Shown here: piece by piece, positions 5,059 to 13,374 of the stretch
Layout of the letters: each line of letters starts with the position of its first letter
How positions within the stretch are numbered: position 1 is the stretch's first letter
DNA from: a virus
DNA: 27,620 nt
Reading direction: 5' to 3' (one strand)
IMG/VR virus record: IMGVR_UViG_3300050821_002138
Location: 1-27,620 of that record
Notes under the pieces: generated by a model
Database searches by the model: none
What the model was told of the DNA's origin: nothing
The model's input: the letters and a program-made list of their open reading frames with translations, nothing else
Position numbers and translations under genes: made by a program

Positions 5059-6864
5059 TTAATTCCCTCTTGCCCGCCAGTAGACAACACTGGTCCCTGC
5101 GGTCCCTGCAACGTTAAGCGTGAAGCCTGTAGTGGAGATACTGGATAGACTTACTGTGTCCGTAAGAGCTGACGGACTTACGAGTGTCGCCTGCATATTC
5201 CACACTGCATTGGGATAGGCAATCCCGTTGGTAGCAAAGGTCACAGCTAAGGGCGTAGCTATCGTGACGGTAGCCGATCCCCACTGCTCAACTATCCCGT
5301 TGGCATCGATTGAGTAGCCATTTATGGCTGCCTTACCAAGTCCAGCAGGGGGAGCAATAAGCGGGCTATTGGGATTGAATACAAGATTCGCAGGAGCATT
5401 GGTTGTTGTGGTAAGTGCAGTCGTAACACCTGTGAAGTAATTATCTACTATCGAAACGCCAGTGATTGTGGCAGTAGTGAAGTCAATACCTCCAGTGAAG
5501 GTATCGAAGCTGTTTCCTGCTATCAGGACTCCATTACAACTGTTAAGGGAAATGGCATATGTAGTAGTGAATCCACCGAAACGATTACCACAGATCGAGA
5601 TCCCGTTACCGTATAACGTACACCAGATGGAGCCACCGAGAGTCACGTCCCCAAACCAACACCCGGTTATAGACAATCCCTTGGTTAATGGGACTGTTGA
5701 ACTGCCTAAGATTCCGCAAGCTGTTCCTGTTGCGCTCGCTTCAAAGTCACACCCGATAAATGACCAGCTTTCTCCCGGGTAGTACACAGCCCCAAAAACG
5801 TTACGGGTGCTATTGAAGCTGCACCCTTTTACAGTGACTACATTGGAGTAACCACCACCGCCTACAGCTACACCACGGATAGCAGGATTCCCGTAGATGA
5901 AAGAACAATTCTCAAAGTAGAAATCTATGCACTTGTTGATATCTACAAGGACAGCCCCCCCAGTCCCGAGACTTGAACCAAGTAGACAGTTGACGAGACT
6001 GTTGTATGCGGGGTCTCCATTTGTTCCATCGTTGTTACAACCGATGAGAGTATTTGTCCCATTCCCCCATGAAGCCTGGTTGTATTCAATCTGACAGTCC
6101 CTGATGGAGCATCCGATAGATGAATTAAGATTGATAAAGACACTGGAGACAGTTCCGGTGTACTGAATGATGGTCGCGGTAGCTGCCCCGGCAGAGCGTC
6201 CCCCAGAACCTTGCAGGATGATATTGCGCTTGACGTTAAGCCCGATCTGTCCGGCAAAGTTAAAGACCCCTGGTGGAAACGTGATTGTCCCACCATTTGT
6301 CCCGCAAACTGAAATGACACTGGCTAATGCCGTATCGCTTGCACTAACTCCAGTAGGGTCCCCACCATAACGGCGAATGTCGAAAGGCTGGTAACTGAAA
6401 TCAACAGGAACGACAGCAGCACTGATCTCTGCATTTGTTCGAGCGACATACCCTATGTTTCCGGTTGCAGTATCTAAAGCCGGGGAGTTGTTGGGACCAA
6501 GATAAAGATTGGCCCAAGAGAAAGTAGGACTCCCGAGCGTGAAGGAGTTGGTTACCGAAGGGATTATATTCCCGCTTGAAAGTGCCCCTGTGATGTTGTC
6601 TACAGGCCATCCGGGAATCGTGTTCCCTAGAGAGTCCGTAAGAAGGAACTTATAGCCCAGGGTTGGGTTGAGCCATAAGGCACACTCACCGCGAGCATTC
6701 AGGACTATGGGATTAAGATTCGGTGTGGACTGAGTTGAATCTATGTATGTGGCTTGGGGAGTAGTTGTTCCTGCCGTATAGCTGTAGAGAAGTCCGCCAG
6801 CCAAAGGGGTTCCATCGTTATTGAAGGCTTTGAAAACCGGAGCGGGACTTAGCTGGGCTGTCAT
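5059..6864 (-). CDS. Tail spike with right-handed beta-helix
   Basis: The 601-residue protein has three parts. Residues about 1-95 are a virion-attachment domain (FNNDGTPLAGGLLYSY..., PNLNPIVLNARGE, YKFLLTDSLGNTIPGWP) shared with the next fibre. From about residue 160 there is a pectate-lyase-3-type beta-helix entry (FDIRRYGGDPTG...SDTALASVI...GGTITFPPGVF) followed by many beta-helix rungs with repeated Asn/Cys/Gly turns. The last ~90 residues form a compact beta-rich tip. Such spikes bind and often hydrolyse surface polysaccharide; catalytic residues cannot be assigned by eye. It follows the other fibre gene by 2 bases and precedes the lysis genes. Confidence 0.85.
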   Translation of the reverse strand: MTAQLSPAPVFKAFNNDGTPLAGGLLYSYTAGTTTPQATYIDSTQSTPNLNPIVLNARGECALWLNPTLGYKFLLTDSLGNTIPGWPVDNITGALSSGNIIPSVTNSFTLGSPTFSWANLYLGPNNSPALDTATGNIGYVARTNAEISAAVVPVDFSYQPFDIRRYGGDPTGVSASDTALASVISVCGTNGGTITFPPGVFNFAGQIGLNVKRNIILQGSGGRSAGAATATIIQYTGTVSSVFINLNSSIGCSIRDCQIEYNQASWGNGTNTLIGCNNDGTNGDPAYNSLVNCLLGSSLGTGGAVLVDINKCIDFYFENCSFIYGNPAIRGVAVGGGGYSNVVTVKGCSFNSTRNVFGAVYYPGESWSFIGCDFEASATGTACGILGSSTVPLTKGLSITGCWFGDVTLGGSIWCTLYGNGISICGNRFGGFTTTYAISLNSCNGVLIAGNSFDTFTGGIDFTTATITGVSIVDNYFTGVTTALTTTTNAPANLVFNPNSPLIAPPAGLGKAAINGYSIDANGIVEQWGSATVTIATPLAVTFATNGIAYPNAVWNMQATLVSPSALTDTVSLSSISTTGFTLNVAGTAGTSVVYWRARGN

Positions 6865-6866
6865 AA

Positions 6867-8795
6867 CTAGACCGAATACGAGAAGATTATGAGGCCGCTC
6901 AAACCCACGTTTCCTGCTGCTGGGCTTCCACCCCCACCCATTCCCCCTCCACCCCCGGAACCGAATAGTCCTGTAACCTGACCCCCGGCAGCTCCTGTTC
7001 CTGAACCATCCGAAGTCTGGTAACCAGCTTGTCCTGATCCGCCGGTCGTATTAACCACAGTCCCACCGACAGCAGCCCCACCAGCTCCGCCGGCACCGGA
7101 TGCAAACCCTGAGGCACTTGCTCCCCCGGCTCCGGGACTTGCCGTCATGGTGGTCATGGCTAAAGTGCCTGCGGTCACGGAGCTTAGAGTCCCGATGGTG
7201 GCTATAGCCCCTCCAGCCCCTACGCTATAGGTGACGGTATCGCCGCCTAACCCTGTAACCGTCACGACTGAGCGGCAGTACCCTCCAGCCCCTCCCCCTC
7301 CACCCCCTGCGTAGAGTGGCGGACTAGGCCTTGCGAGGCGTCCATTACCACCCCCGCCACCTCCACCCCAAACCTCGATTGTGACCGTGTTGTAGCCGCT
7401 GGGGACGGTCTCAGTGCCGGTCCCGGTGGTGTACTGGCGGGTCACATTACTCACGCTGGAACCTGTGTTCAGCAGCGTCGTATTGAGGTAGGAACCGGCC
7501 CTTAAGGTGGTCGGGGAGGCATTAGATGAAGCCTGTGCCCAGCTTATGCTTAAGGTTCCTGCCGTCCCTACCAGCATCGTCCCTTTGTAGAGAACCTGGT
7601 TTGCGTCCGCTGCTGTTCCTATGGTCGTGTAAGTGATGGTAGTCGAGTAGAAAGTGTCGGATTTAGGCCCGTAAGCCCCCGCGTTGACCCACCCATAGGC
7701 CAAGGCCGGCATAAGACCCCGGGAGTCAACTGCCGTCCCACCATTAGTCCACTGGAACCCACCGGCAGCAGGACCGTCAAAGACAAGGTAAAGCTCGAAC
7801 GAGTAGCGTCCGATAACAAGGCTGTTACTCACCAGATCAGGATCGGCGGTAAGGACAGCGTTTGAGGTTATAGCCGTATCTGAGGGCTTTACCTTTGTAT
7901 TGGGGTTAGCCCCGGAGAATATCTGGTAGACGAGAACCTTCCATGCCCCGGAACCTAAATACTCAACTACTGCAGCATCCCCGGCGGTCGTGATGATCGA
8001 GGAATTAGCCGGCAGGAGCATGGTCGATGGGTTGTAGGTGAGAGTAAGACCACCTGAGAACCTGACGATGTAGATAGGCGCTGAGAGGGAGGCAGACGTC
8101 CCAAAGGACGTGATCGTGGTAGTCCCGGTAATCAGCACCACATGGGCCAAGGCACTCCCCAGATCTGTCGTAGAAGCACTGGGAATGGCTGTTTCAGGCC
8201 CGAAAGTCCCTATAGTTGACCCTGTAAAATTACCTATGGAAACAAGCTGAAACTGGCCGTTGTAGTAGATGATCTGAGTCATCTGACCGGCAACTATCTG
8301 GTTAGCTCCTAGAGGCGTTCCGTTCGGATTGACGATAGAAACTATCCCCAGAGCATTGACGTTCATCGTCGAGGCCCCGGAGTTGTTGTTCGCTGGAATC
8401 CAGTAGATCACCGTCCCATTGGTGTAGGCACTCTGCGGGGTAGTAAAAGTGAGTATGTAGGCGTTGGTTGACCCTGTATCTATTCCACCGAAAAGGGTGA
8501 TGAGCTGCGTCAGTTCCAGGTTGTCGATAGGCCAGCCGGGGATGGTGTTTCCGAGTGAGTCTGTCAGCAGGAACTTGTAGGCCACATTGGGAGGGAGGAA
8601 TACCGGAGCTTCCCCCCTTGCATTAAGTACTATCGGATTGAGGTTCGGAGTGACCTGTCCGGGGTCCTGATAGGTTACTAAGGGGGTATTGGTCCCGGCG
8701 GCGTAACTCCAAAGTAGACCCCCAGAAAGAGGGCTTCCATCGTTAGCGAACCCCCGAAATGGAGTGTAGGGAGTGGGAAAGGCAGAGATGGTCAT
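6867..8795 (-). CDS. Tail fibre with glycine-rich receptor-binding tip
   Basis: The 642-residue protein begins with the same attachment domain as the neighbouring spike (FANDGSPLSGGLLWSY..., PNLNPIVLNARGE, YKFLLTDSLGNTIPGWP). Middle domains are beta-rich (e.g. STMNVNALGIVSI, NAVLTADPDLV). From about residue 470 to the end it is dominated by Gly runs (VWGGGGGGG, AGGGGGGAGG, GSGGGGGMGGGG), as in glycine-rich adhesin domains of phage receptor-binding proteins that pack polyglycine-II helices. The likely role is host recognition. No Shine-Dalgarno sequence is apparent before ATG 8795; a 12-codon frame upstream overlaps this start as ATGA. The gene differs from the spike by ending in a Gly-rich tip instead of a beta-helix. 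Confidence 0.85.
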   Translation of the reverse strand: MTISAFPTPYTPFRGFANDGSPLSGGLLWSYAAGTNTPLVTYQDPGQVTPNLNPIVLNARGEAPVFLPPNVAYKFLLTDSLGNTIPGWPIDNLELTQLITLFGGIDTGSTNAYILTFTTPQSAYTNGTVIYWIPANNNSGASTMNVNALGIVSIVNPNGTPLGANQIVAGQMTQIIYYNGQFQLVSIGNFTGSTIGTFGPETAIPSASTTDLGSALAHVVLITGTTTITSFGTSASLSAPIYIVRFSGGLTLTYNPSTMLLPANSSIITTAGDAAVVEYLGSGAWKVLVYQIFSGANPNTKVKPSDTAITSNAVLTADPDLVSNSLVIGRYSFELYLVFDGPAAGGFQWTNGGTAVDSRGLMPALAYGWVNAGAYGPKSDTFYSTTITYTTIGTAADANQVLYKGTMLVGTAGTLSISWAQASSNASPTTLRAGSYLNTTLLNTGSSVSNVTRQYTTGTGTETVPSGYNTVTIEVWGGGGGGGNGRLARPSPPLYAGGGGGGAGGYCRSVVTVTGLGGDTVTYSVGAGGAIATIGTLSSVTAGTLAMTTMTASPGAGGASASGFASGAGGAGGAAVGGTVVNTTGGSGQAGYQTSDGSGTGAAGGQVTGLFGSGGGGGMGGGGSPAAGNVGLSGLIIFSYSV

Positions 8796-8832
8796 ACAGT
8801 CTTAAAGGGGTACAATGGCTGTATGGTCATAC
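8788..8832. repeat. Direct and inverted repeats upstream of the tail fibre gene
   Basis: The 10-base sequence ATGGTCATAC occurs twice in direct orientation, at 8788-8797 and 8823-8832, 35 bases apart. Within the same span CATACAG (8793-8799) and CTGTATG (8819-8825) form a 7-base inverted repeat with a 19-base spacer. The region lies in the 87-base gap between ejection and fibre genes, one of the longest gaps between genes in the late operon. It could be a protein-binding site, an RNA hairpin, or a small duplication of the fibre start. Confidence 0.4.
8792..8830 (-). CDS. Possible 12-codon leader peptide before the tail fibre
   Basis: A short frame, MTIQPLYPFKTV, runs from ATG at 8830-8828 to TGA at 8794-8792 and overlaps the fibre start as ATGA. 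AAGGTAG lies 8 bases upstream of its start, while the fibre start itself has no visible ribosome binding site. It may therefore load ribosomes for the fibre gene by translational coupling. The peptide itself has no known function, and a chance occurrence is possible. Confidence 0.3.
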   Translation of the reverse strand: MTIQPLYPFKTV

Positions 8833-8882
8833 TAATAACTACCTTGGTTCTCATCATCGGTTACGCGGTTCTACGCGAGATT

Positions 8883-10250
8883 CTAAGGACGCCTTAATAG
8901 CTGTTCTCCGATGTTCTGTCCTAGTTCTGCCCCTGCCGCTCCTGTCAATGGAGCCAGCGGACCTCCCAAATAAGCTCCTACCGCCGCACCTGCCATTGGT
9001 GCAGAGCGAGCACCGATCCTTCGCAATAGACTTGGCTTTGGTGCCTGTGGGGTAGCCTTGAAAGCCTCAGGGTTTACCGCCCCCATAGTCGCCAGATCCT
9101 CTAATCCACCCGATAGCGGCTTGCCACGGATCAACTGGGATTTGAGCTTCGGCACCACGACATTCCCGGCCCCATCCAATGCGCTTTGAACGCTATAGGT
9201 TTTGGCATAGCCCACTCTGGCGTTATCCCAATCCGTAGCCGTCTGAGCTTGTCCGGTAGCCTTTAGCCGCCTTTCTACGGCATCTTCTACCGCTTGAGCC
9301 GCATCCCAATGGGCTTGACCTTTCTCAGTCGCATCTACGGTGCCTTCCTGAAAGTAAGCCGAGGCTTTTTCTCTAAGGTATTTGGATAAATCAACTGCCC
9401 TCGCACCTGTAATGCTGCCTCCAGGAGGCGGTTGATATTTGTCCTTAATCGCACTCAGATCCACATTCCCAATGTCATCTTCATATGCGGACCCCAACTG
9501 AACCTTGGGGATCTTCTCTACCGCCTGATATCCAGGTGCATAGTTGTTCTGCCGGACGGCATCCAACATCTTGGGTGTAATTGGCGCGCTTCCGGGCATA
9601 TTAAATTCATCGCGGATGATTTGATTAGCAGCACCTTGGGTCGGAGTAATAGTCCTGTCTGGTAATTCCATTCCTGCTGCCCGACCTTTCGCGACAGCTT
9701 GGGATATCCGTGCGGTCTCGGCATCTGCAACACCCTGTAAGGGATGAGAAGATTCAGCCGCAACATCATCTGCAGTAAAGGAACTAGGGCGCAGGACGCC
9801 TTTAGCAAGCCCCGCAGCTCCTGTTACCGTTCCGACAGCCCCTAAGGCCTCAGGCACTCGTTCCTTGATGGTTGTTGCTAATGGCCCAGTTCCAAAGGCA
9901 GCGTCATATGCGTTGCCAACCTTCCCGGCCCCGATATTGATGGCTTTGGCTAATTGTTGCCCGGCTTCAGTTTTAGGGCGGTATGCCCAATCGTGAGTGC
10001 CAGGATCAGAAAGCGTCAGAGCATCCGCGAGACTACCAGCCCCGCCTGTAACGCCACTAAGGACGTTCTCCCCCATCCCAACAATCCCCTTGGCCGCAGA
10101 TTCGAGAGGGATTGCATCGCTTGCGCTTTGTACGGAAGCTGCGCCTGTAGATGCAGGCACTTTGCCAGCTTCCAAATGTGACCAGATATCAGGTGCAACA
10201 GTATTTTGAGGCTGAGGATCGTCAAGACCTGACCACACATCATCAGTCAT
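8883..10250 (-). CDS. Internal ejection protein (P22 gp16 position)
   Basis: The 455-residue protein is third in a row of three internal-protein genes, matching the place of P22 gp16. It begins MTDDVWSGLDDPQPQNT. It has Gly/Ala-rich segments around residues 55-75 and 130-150 (e.g. ALGAVGTVTGAAGLAKG) and a C-terminal glycine-zipper-like segment (APMAGAAVGAYLGG...GAAGAELGQ) that could insert into membrane. Ejection proteins are carried in the virion and enter the host envelope with the DNA to form a conduit. The assignment rests on order, size and composition, not a family motif. It overlaps the preceding gene as ATGA. Confidence 0.6.
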   Translation of the reverse strand: MTDDVWSGLDDPQPQNTVAPDIWSHLEAGKVPASTGAASVQSASDAIPLESAAKGIVGMGENVLSGVTGGAGSLADALTLSDPGTHDWAYRPKTEAGQQLAKAINIGAGKVGNAYDAAFGTGPLATTIKERVPEALGAVGTVTGAAGLAKGVLRPSSFTADDVAAESSHPLQGVADAETARISQAVAKGRAAGMELPDRTITPTQGAANQIIRDEFNMPGSAPITPKMLDAVRQNNYAPGYQAVEKIPKVQLGSAYEDDIGNVDLSAIKDKYQPPPGGSITGARAVDLSKYLREKASAYFQEGTVDATEKGQAHWDAAQAVEDAVERRLKATGQAQTATDWDNARVGYAKTYSVQSALDGAGNVVVPKLKSQLIRGKPLSGGLEDLATMGAVNPEAFKATPQAPKPSLLRRIGARSAPMAGAAVGAYLGGPLAPLTGAAGAELGQNIGEQLLRRP

Positions 10251-11869
10251 TTAGGGAAATATCCTTGAGTAAGATCGTCAATGGCACGTCCCTTAGCGGC
10301 TAAGGTCTTACGTTCCTCGGGACTCAAGCCACTTACAATCTTTTGTGCAGCCTCAGTATCGCCTCGCTTAACAGCCAACTTGTATTCCTGTGCTACGGGA
10401 TCAAAGTTCTGTGCCCATACGGATTTGAATTGCTGTACTGCCTGCGGACTTGCATTACCCGTAAACCCTTCAACTCTATCCAGACCCTGACGATATAGAT
10501 GAGCGCCTTCTGTCAAGGCTTCATTGAGGTTGTTCTTGGCCTGAATAGCTCCGCGTTGGTACTCGGTCGTCCCACCAATCAGCTGAGCCGTAGCCTGCCC
10601 CATGTTGGTTTCCGGGATGTTCATCTGTTGACGCAATCCAGCGGCCTGACGGTCAAGGAATGATCCTAATGTCTGATAGTTCGCTACCGCTTCTGAACCT
10701 CCAGCCTGAGAACTAAGGACACCCATCCCGCGAGTCCATGCTGCCGTACCTGGCCCAGTATTGGTGTCTGCTGATAGATGTCTGATGGTATGAGCAATCG
10801 ACATATTAGTGCCGTACTGGTCATCTATAGAGCGGGCGTTAGCTACCTGTTCATTAGCAGCCTTGGCAGAAGCGGCAAACTGCTGCTGTGTTGCTGTAGG
10901 AGCATTAGGCGGTGGCGCATCATCCTGAGCGGTTCTCGGTCTGCCGTTAATGCGGCCGATCTGTTGTGGGCCTTGCGCCGGACCAGCAGGAGGCCTCATT
11001 GCTGGAGGCCCTCCACCTCCTGCCCCACCCCCAATTCCACCAGCTCCTGTTCGGACCAATGCACCTGAGGGGGCCTGAGTAACTCCAGGTGGCGGCGCAT
11101 TCATAACAGGAGCACCGGCTACGGAAAGCCCACCTCCCTGTAATGGCGGGGCCTGAACGCCTCCCTGTACCCCTCCTGAAGTTTGAATAGTAGTTGCGGC
11201 AGGCGCGCCGATTCCATTAGCCCCAACAGTCTGCGGTGCTCCTAATACCGAACGTCCATATTGAAGCGCAGTCTGTCTCCAAGGTGCTACTTGTCCCTCT
11301 ACAGTTGGCTGCTTACTGGCATGATCCAGCACCGTATTAAGGTGCTTATCCATAGTCTCGTAATCAGCAGCAACCGGAGAGCCTTTGGTAGCTTCCAGAA
11401 ACTGGGCAGAAGCATCCTTAATGTCTTGCGGGCTTTGTGCCCCAGCAGCGGCGCCGGCCACTGCTGAGTTGTAGGCTTGCCGTTCATTCAGGTTCAGATT
11501 GTTCTTGGCGTTATCAAACTCAACTTTCCCCTGAGCTGCTTTAACGATATCTCCAAAGCGAGCAGCCCCAGTTGTGGGCATCGTCCGCATGATGATGCTT
11601 TGAGCGTTCTGTGTTGGTGTCTTGCCATCTGCTTCCAAGATCCCATTGCCTACCGGATCAGATAGTAAAGACGCTCCAGCTTGAGTTTCGCGCGCTTCCT
11701 GTTGAGCTTTGATCGCTCCAGATTGCGCCGTCTGCTGTAGATATTGTCCAGTCTGTAACTGTTGCTTCTGCTGTTGAATCCCTATGATCCCTGAGAGCGT
11801 CCTGACGCCTTGCATAGGATCAGGTGGCTGAATCATTGCCCCGACCGGAGTACCAATCATGTCGGGCAT
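10247..11869 (-). CDS. Internal ejection protein (P22 gp20 position)
   Basis: The 540-residue protein has a Gln/Ala-rich helical N-terminal region (IIGIQQQKQQLQTGQYLQQ), a low-complexity Pro/Gly linker at about residues 225-320 (GAGGIGGGAGGGGPP and nearby), and a helical C-terminal region with SGLSPEERKTLAAKGRAI. This composition, flexible and helical with few aromatics, is typical of podovirus internal proteins that unfold to leave the capsid. Its place between a 243-residue and a 455-residue protein of similar style matches the P22 order gp7-gp20-gp16. Start at ATG 11869; an alternative Met lies three codons later. Confidence 0.65.
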   Translation of the reverse strand: MPDMIGTPVGAMIQPPDPMQGVRTLSGIIGIQQQKQQLQTGQYLQQTAQSGAIKAQQEARETQAGASLLSDPVGNGILEADGKTPTQNAQSIIMRTMPTTGAARFGDIVKAAQGKVEFDNAKNNLNLNERQAYNSAVAGAAAGAQSPQDIKDASAQFLEATKGSPVAADYETMDKHLNTVLDHASKQPTVEGQVAPWRQTALQYGRSVLGAPQTVGANGIGAPAATTIQTSGGVQGGVQAPPLQGGGLSVAGAPVMNAPPPGVTQAPSGALVRTGAGGIGGGAGGGGPPAMRPPAGPAQGPQQIGRINGRPRTAQDDAPPPNAPTATQQQFAASAKAANEQVANARSIDDQYGTNMSIAHTIRHLSADTNTGPGTAAWTRGMGVLSSQAGGSEAVANYQTLGSFLDRQAAGLRQQMNIPETNMGQATAQLIGGTTEYQRGAIQAKNNLNEALTEGAHLYRQGLDRVEGFTGNASPQAVQQFKSVWAQNFDPVAQEYKLAVKRGDTEAAQKIVSGLSPEERKTLAAKGRAIDDLTQGYFPK

Positions 11870-11873
11870 ATGT

Positions 11874-12605
11874 TTACCCTATAGCCCCAAGGAGCGAAGA
11901 ATCTCCTGTCCATGAGACTGGTGGTTGTTGACCACCACCATACAGCCACGGCATAGCGCTAGAGATCGCCCCGCTGTAAGCATTTGCCGCTCCAACCTGA
12001 CCACCAGCCAATGCTGTACCAATATTCTGCGCACTCGTTGCCTGTTGGCCCGCAAGCGCCGTCCCTTGCTGCCCAGTGTTCGCAGCTGCGTTCTGACCCA
12101 ATTGTGCGATACCGGACAAACGGTTGAATATGTTTCCCTGCTGAGTCTGATACTGATTGAAAGCCTGTCCAAAGGATTGATTAGCAGCCGACTGGTTGTA
12201 GTTGATCAGATCCTTTGCGGCAGACCCGGAGAGTGAACCCTGTTGGGAAGCATCCTGATTCAACACTCCCTGTTGGCCCTGCTGCTTGGTGAAGTTATAC
12301 ATGGGTGACAACTGCTGCCAGTTCTGGGTAGTGAAAGGAGCCGTGAGGCTTCCAGACCCCAAGCCTGTTTGTCCTGGAGAACCTCCGATCCCCATCCCAT
12401 AATTCAAAGCACTTTGAGCGCCATAACCAGCCTGCATGAACGGCTGTTCTTGGCCTGTGATTGTCTGGAACTCTTGCTGCGAGATGTTCTGCGCATTCAT
12501 CGCAGCATTGGCTTGAGTCTGCGCAGCGCCTTGTGCGGCCTGACCCTGAATCATCCCACCAACAAGAGCACCCCCACCGATAATGGCAGCAGCTATGAAG
12601 GACAT
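11874..12605 (-). CDS. Internal DNA-transfer protein (P22 gp7 position)
   Basis: The 243-residue protein starts with a hydrophobic glycine-zipper segment (AAAIIGGGALVGGMIQG) followed by long Gln/Ala/Asn/Gly-rich sequence. This pattern is common in phage DNA-injection proteins often labelled 'DNA transfer protein'. P22 gp7 has a similar size and is one of three proteins ejected with the genome. Ribosome binding site AGAGGAT lies about 7 bases before ATG 12605. Its start overlaps the end of the cupin-like gene by 13 bases. Confidence 0.7.
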   Translation of the reverse strand: MSFIAAAIIGGGALVGGMIQGQAAQGAAQTQANAAMNAQNISQQEFQTITGQEQPFMQAGYGAQSALNYGMGIGGSPGQTGLGSGSLTAPFTTQNWQQLSPMYNFTKQQGQQGVLNQDASQQGSLSGSAAKDLINYNQSAANQSFGQAFNQYQTQQGNIFNRLSGIAQLGQNAAANTGQQGTALAGQQATSAQNIGTALAGGQVGAANAYSGAISSAMPWLYGGGQQPPVSWTGDSSLLGAIG

Positions 12606-13042
12606 TTTTCTATCCTCTTGAGAATGTTCCCCGGTAGATAAGCCGACTCCGAATCAGGCTCTACCAGTTCATCCTCAATTCTTCCTAAGTCAGTCTCGTC
12701 GGTACGATGGACTGTGATACATACTGCGTCTGTCTTGGCATACACAGCACGCTTGGTTCCTGGGTGACTCACGATTACCTTTGGGCCAGTTACCTCTATC
12801 GGTTCCTCGTCCCCATTAGTGATGAGAACAGTCCCGCACATCACCATGTAGAAGTGCTCGCGCTTGTGAACCTTCCCGACTATCAAGGCCCCGGCAGGAC
12901 GTGGAAGCTCACGGCAGTACATACCGTCTGCAAAGTAGTGATGAGTCTCGGGTTGCCATTGGGGTAGCTTTAAAACCTCAGTCTGTAGAGCGCTTACCTT
13001 TTGGCGCATCTGCCTTCGGACTACGATCTCAATGGCGTTCAT
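12593..13042 (-). CDS. Cupin-fold phage protein
   Basis: ATG 13042 (MNAIEIVVRRQMRQKVSALQ) overlaps the previous stop as ATGA; the longer in-frame extension to 13309 lies wholly inside the neighbouring gene and is rejected. The 149-residue product has the strand pattern of a small beta-barrel: MYCRELPRPAGALIVGKVHKREHFYMV followed by CGTVLI, with His residues in the place of a cupin metal site (VHKREH). Proteins of this type occur beside tail and ejection genes in many podoviruses and their role is not known; structural or small-molecule binding are both possible. Confidence 0.65.
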   Translation of the reverse strand: MNAIEIVVRRQMRQKVSALQTEVLKLPQWQPETHHYFADGMYCRELPRPAGALIVGKVHKREHFYMVMCGTVLITNGDEEPIEVTGPKVIVSHPGTKRAVYAKTDAVCITVHRTDETDLGRIEDELVEPDSESAYLPGNILKRIEKCPS

Positions 13043-13374
13043 TTGGGGATGAAAGTAGCCGTAGGAACCGCTGAATAAGTCGTCCTCAAAGTATCTCCTT
13101 GGGATAGTGGGAACATGCCGGAGGTCTGCCCGGTGACAAAAAATGTCACCCCGTCGCGGCTCACCTCTACTTTTGATACGGTACCACCCGTCAAGATGAC
13201 CGTACCTCCGAGGGGAGCCACGTAGCTGTATGGGGAGACCCCCGGCACGATAGTGCTTACAGGGCCTGTAGGCTGGCCCTGCATCAACCCAAGCCAGAAG
13301 GTATACCACCCACGGGTGGTGTTCGATCCCGTCTCCAATGGCTCCGTATAGGTCGGCATGCGGTTTAAACTCAT
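13039..13374 (-). CDS. Small structural protein next to the tail hub
   Basis: The 111-residue protein starts MSLNRMPTYTEPLETG and is beta-rich in its second half, with a conserved-looking KVEVSRDGVTFF...GQTSGMFPLSQGD segment that I recall from many unnamed phage proteins coded near the gp10-like gene. A neck or tail component is likely. It overlaps the genes on both sides by 4 bases. Confidence 0.65.
   Translation of the reverse strand: MSLNRMPTYTEPLETGSNTTRGWYTFWLGLMQGQPTGPVSTIVPGVSPYSYVAPLGGTVILTGGTVSKVEVSRDGVTFFVTGQTSGMFPLSQGDTLRTTYSAVPTATFIPK

Noticed and set aside
6899-7380. GC-rich repetitive DNA as a CRISPR array or tandem repeat
   Set aside because: The repetition comes from Gly codons of the fibre tip; there are no regular spacers or conserved repeat units.
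12593-13309. A longer version of the cupin-like gene starting at 13309
   Set aside because: The extra 89 codons overlap the neighbouring gene almost completely in another frame. The ATG at 13042 gives the standard ATGA junction.
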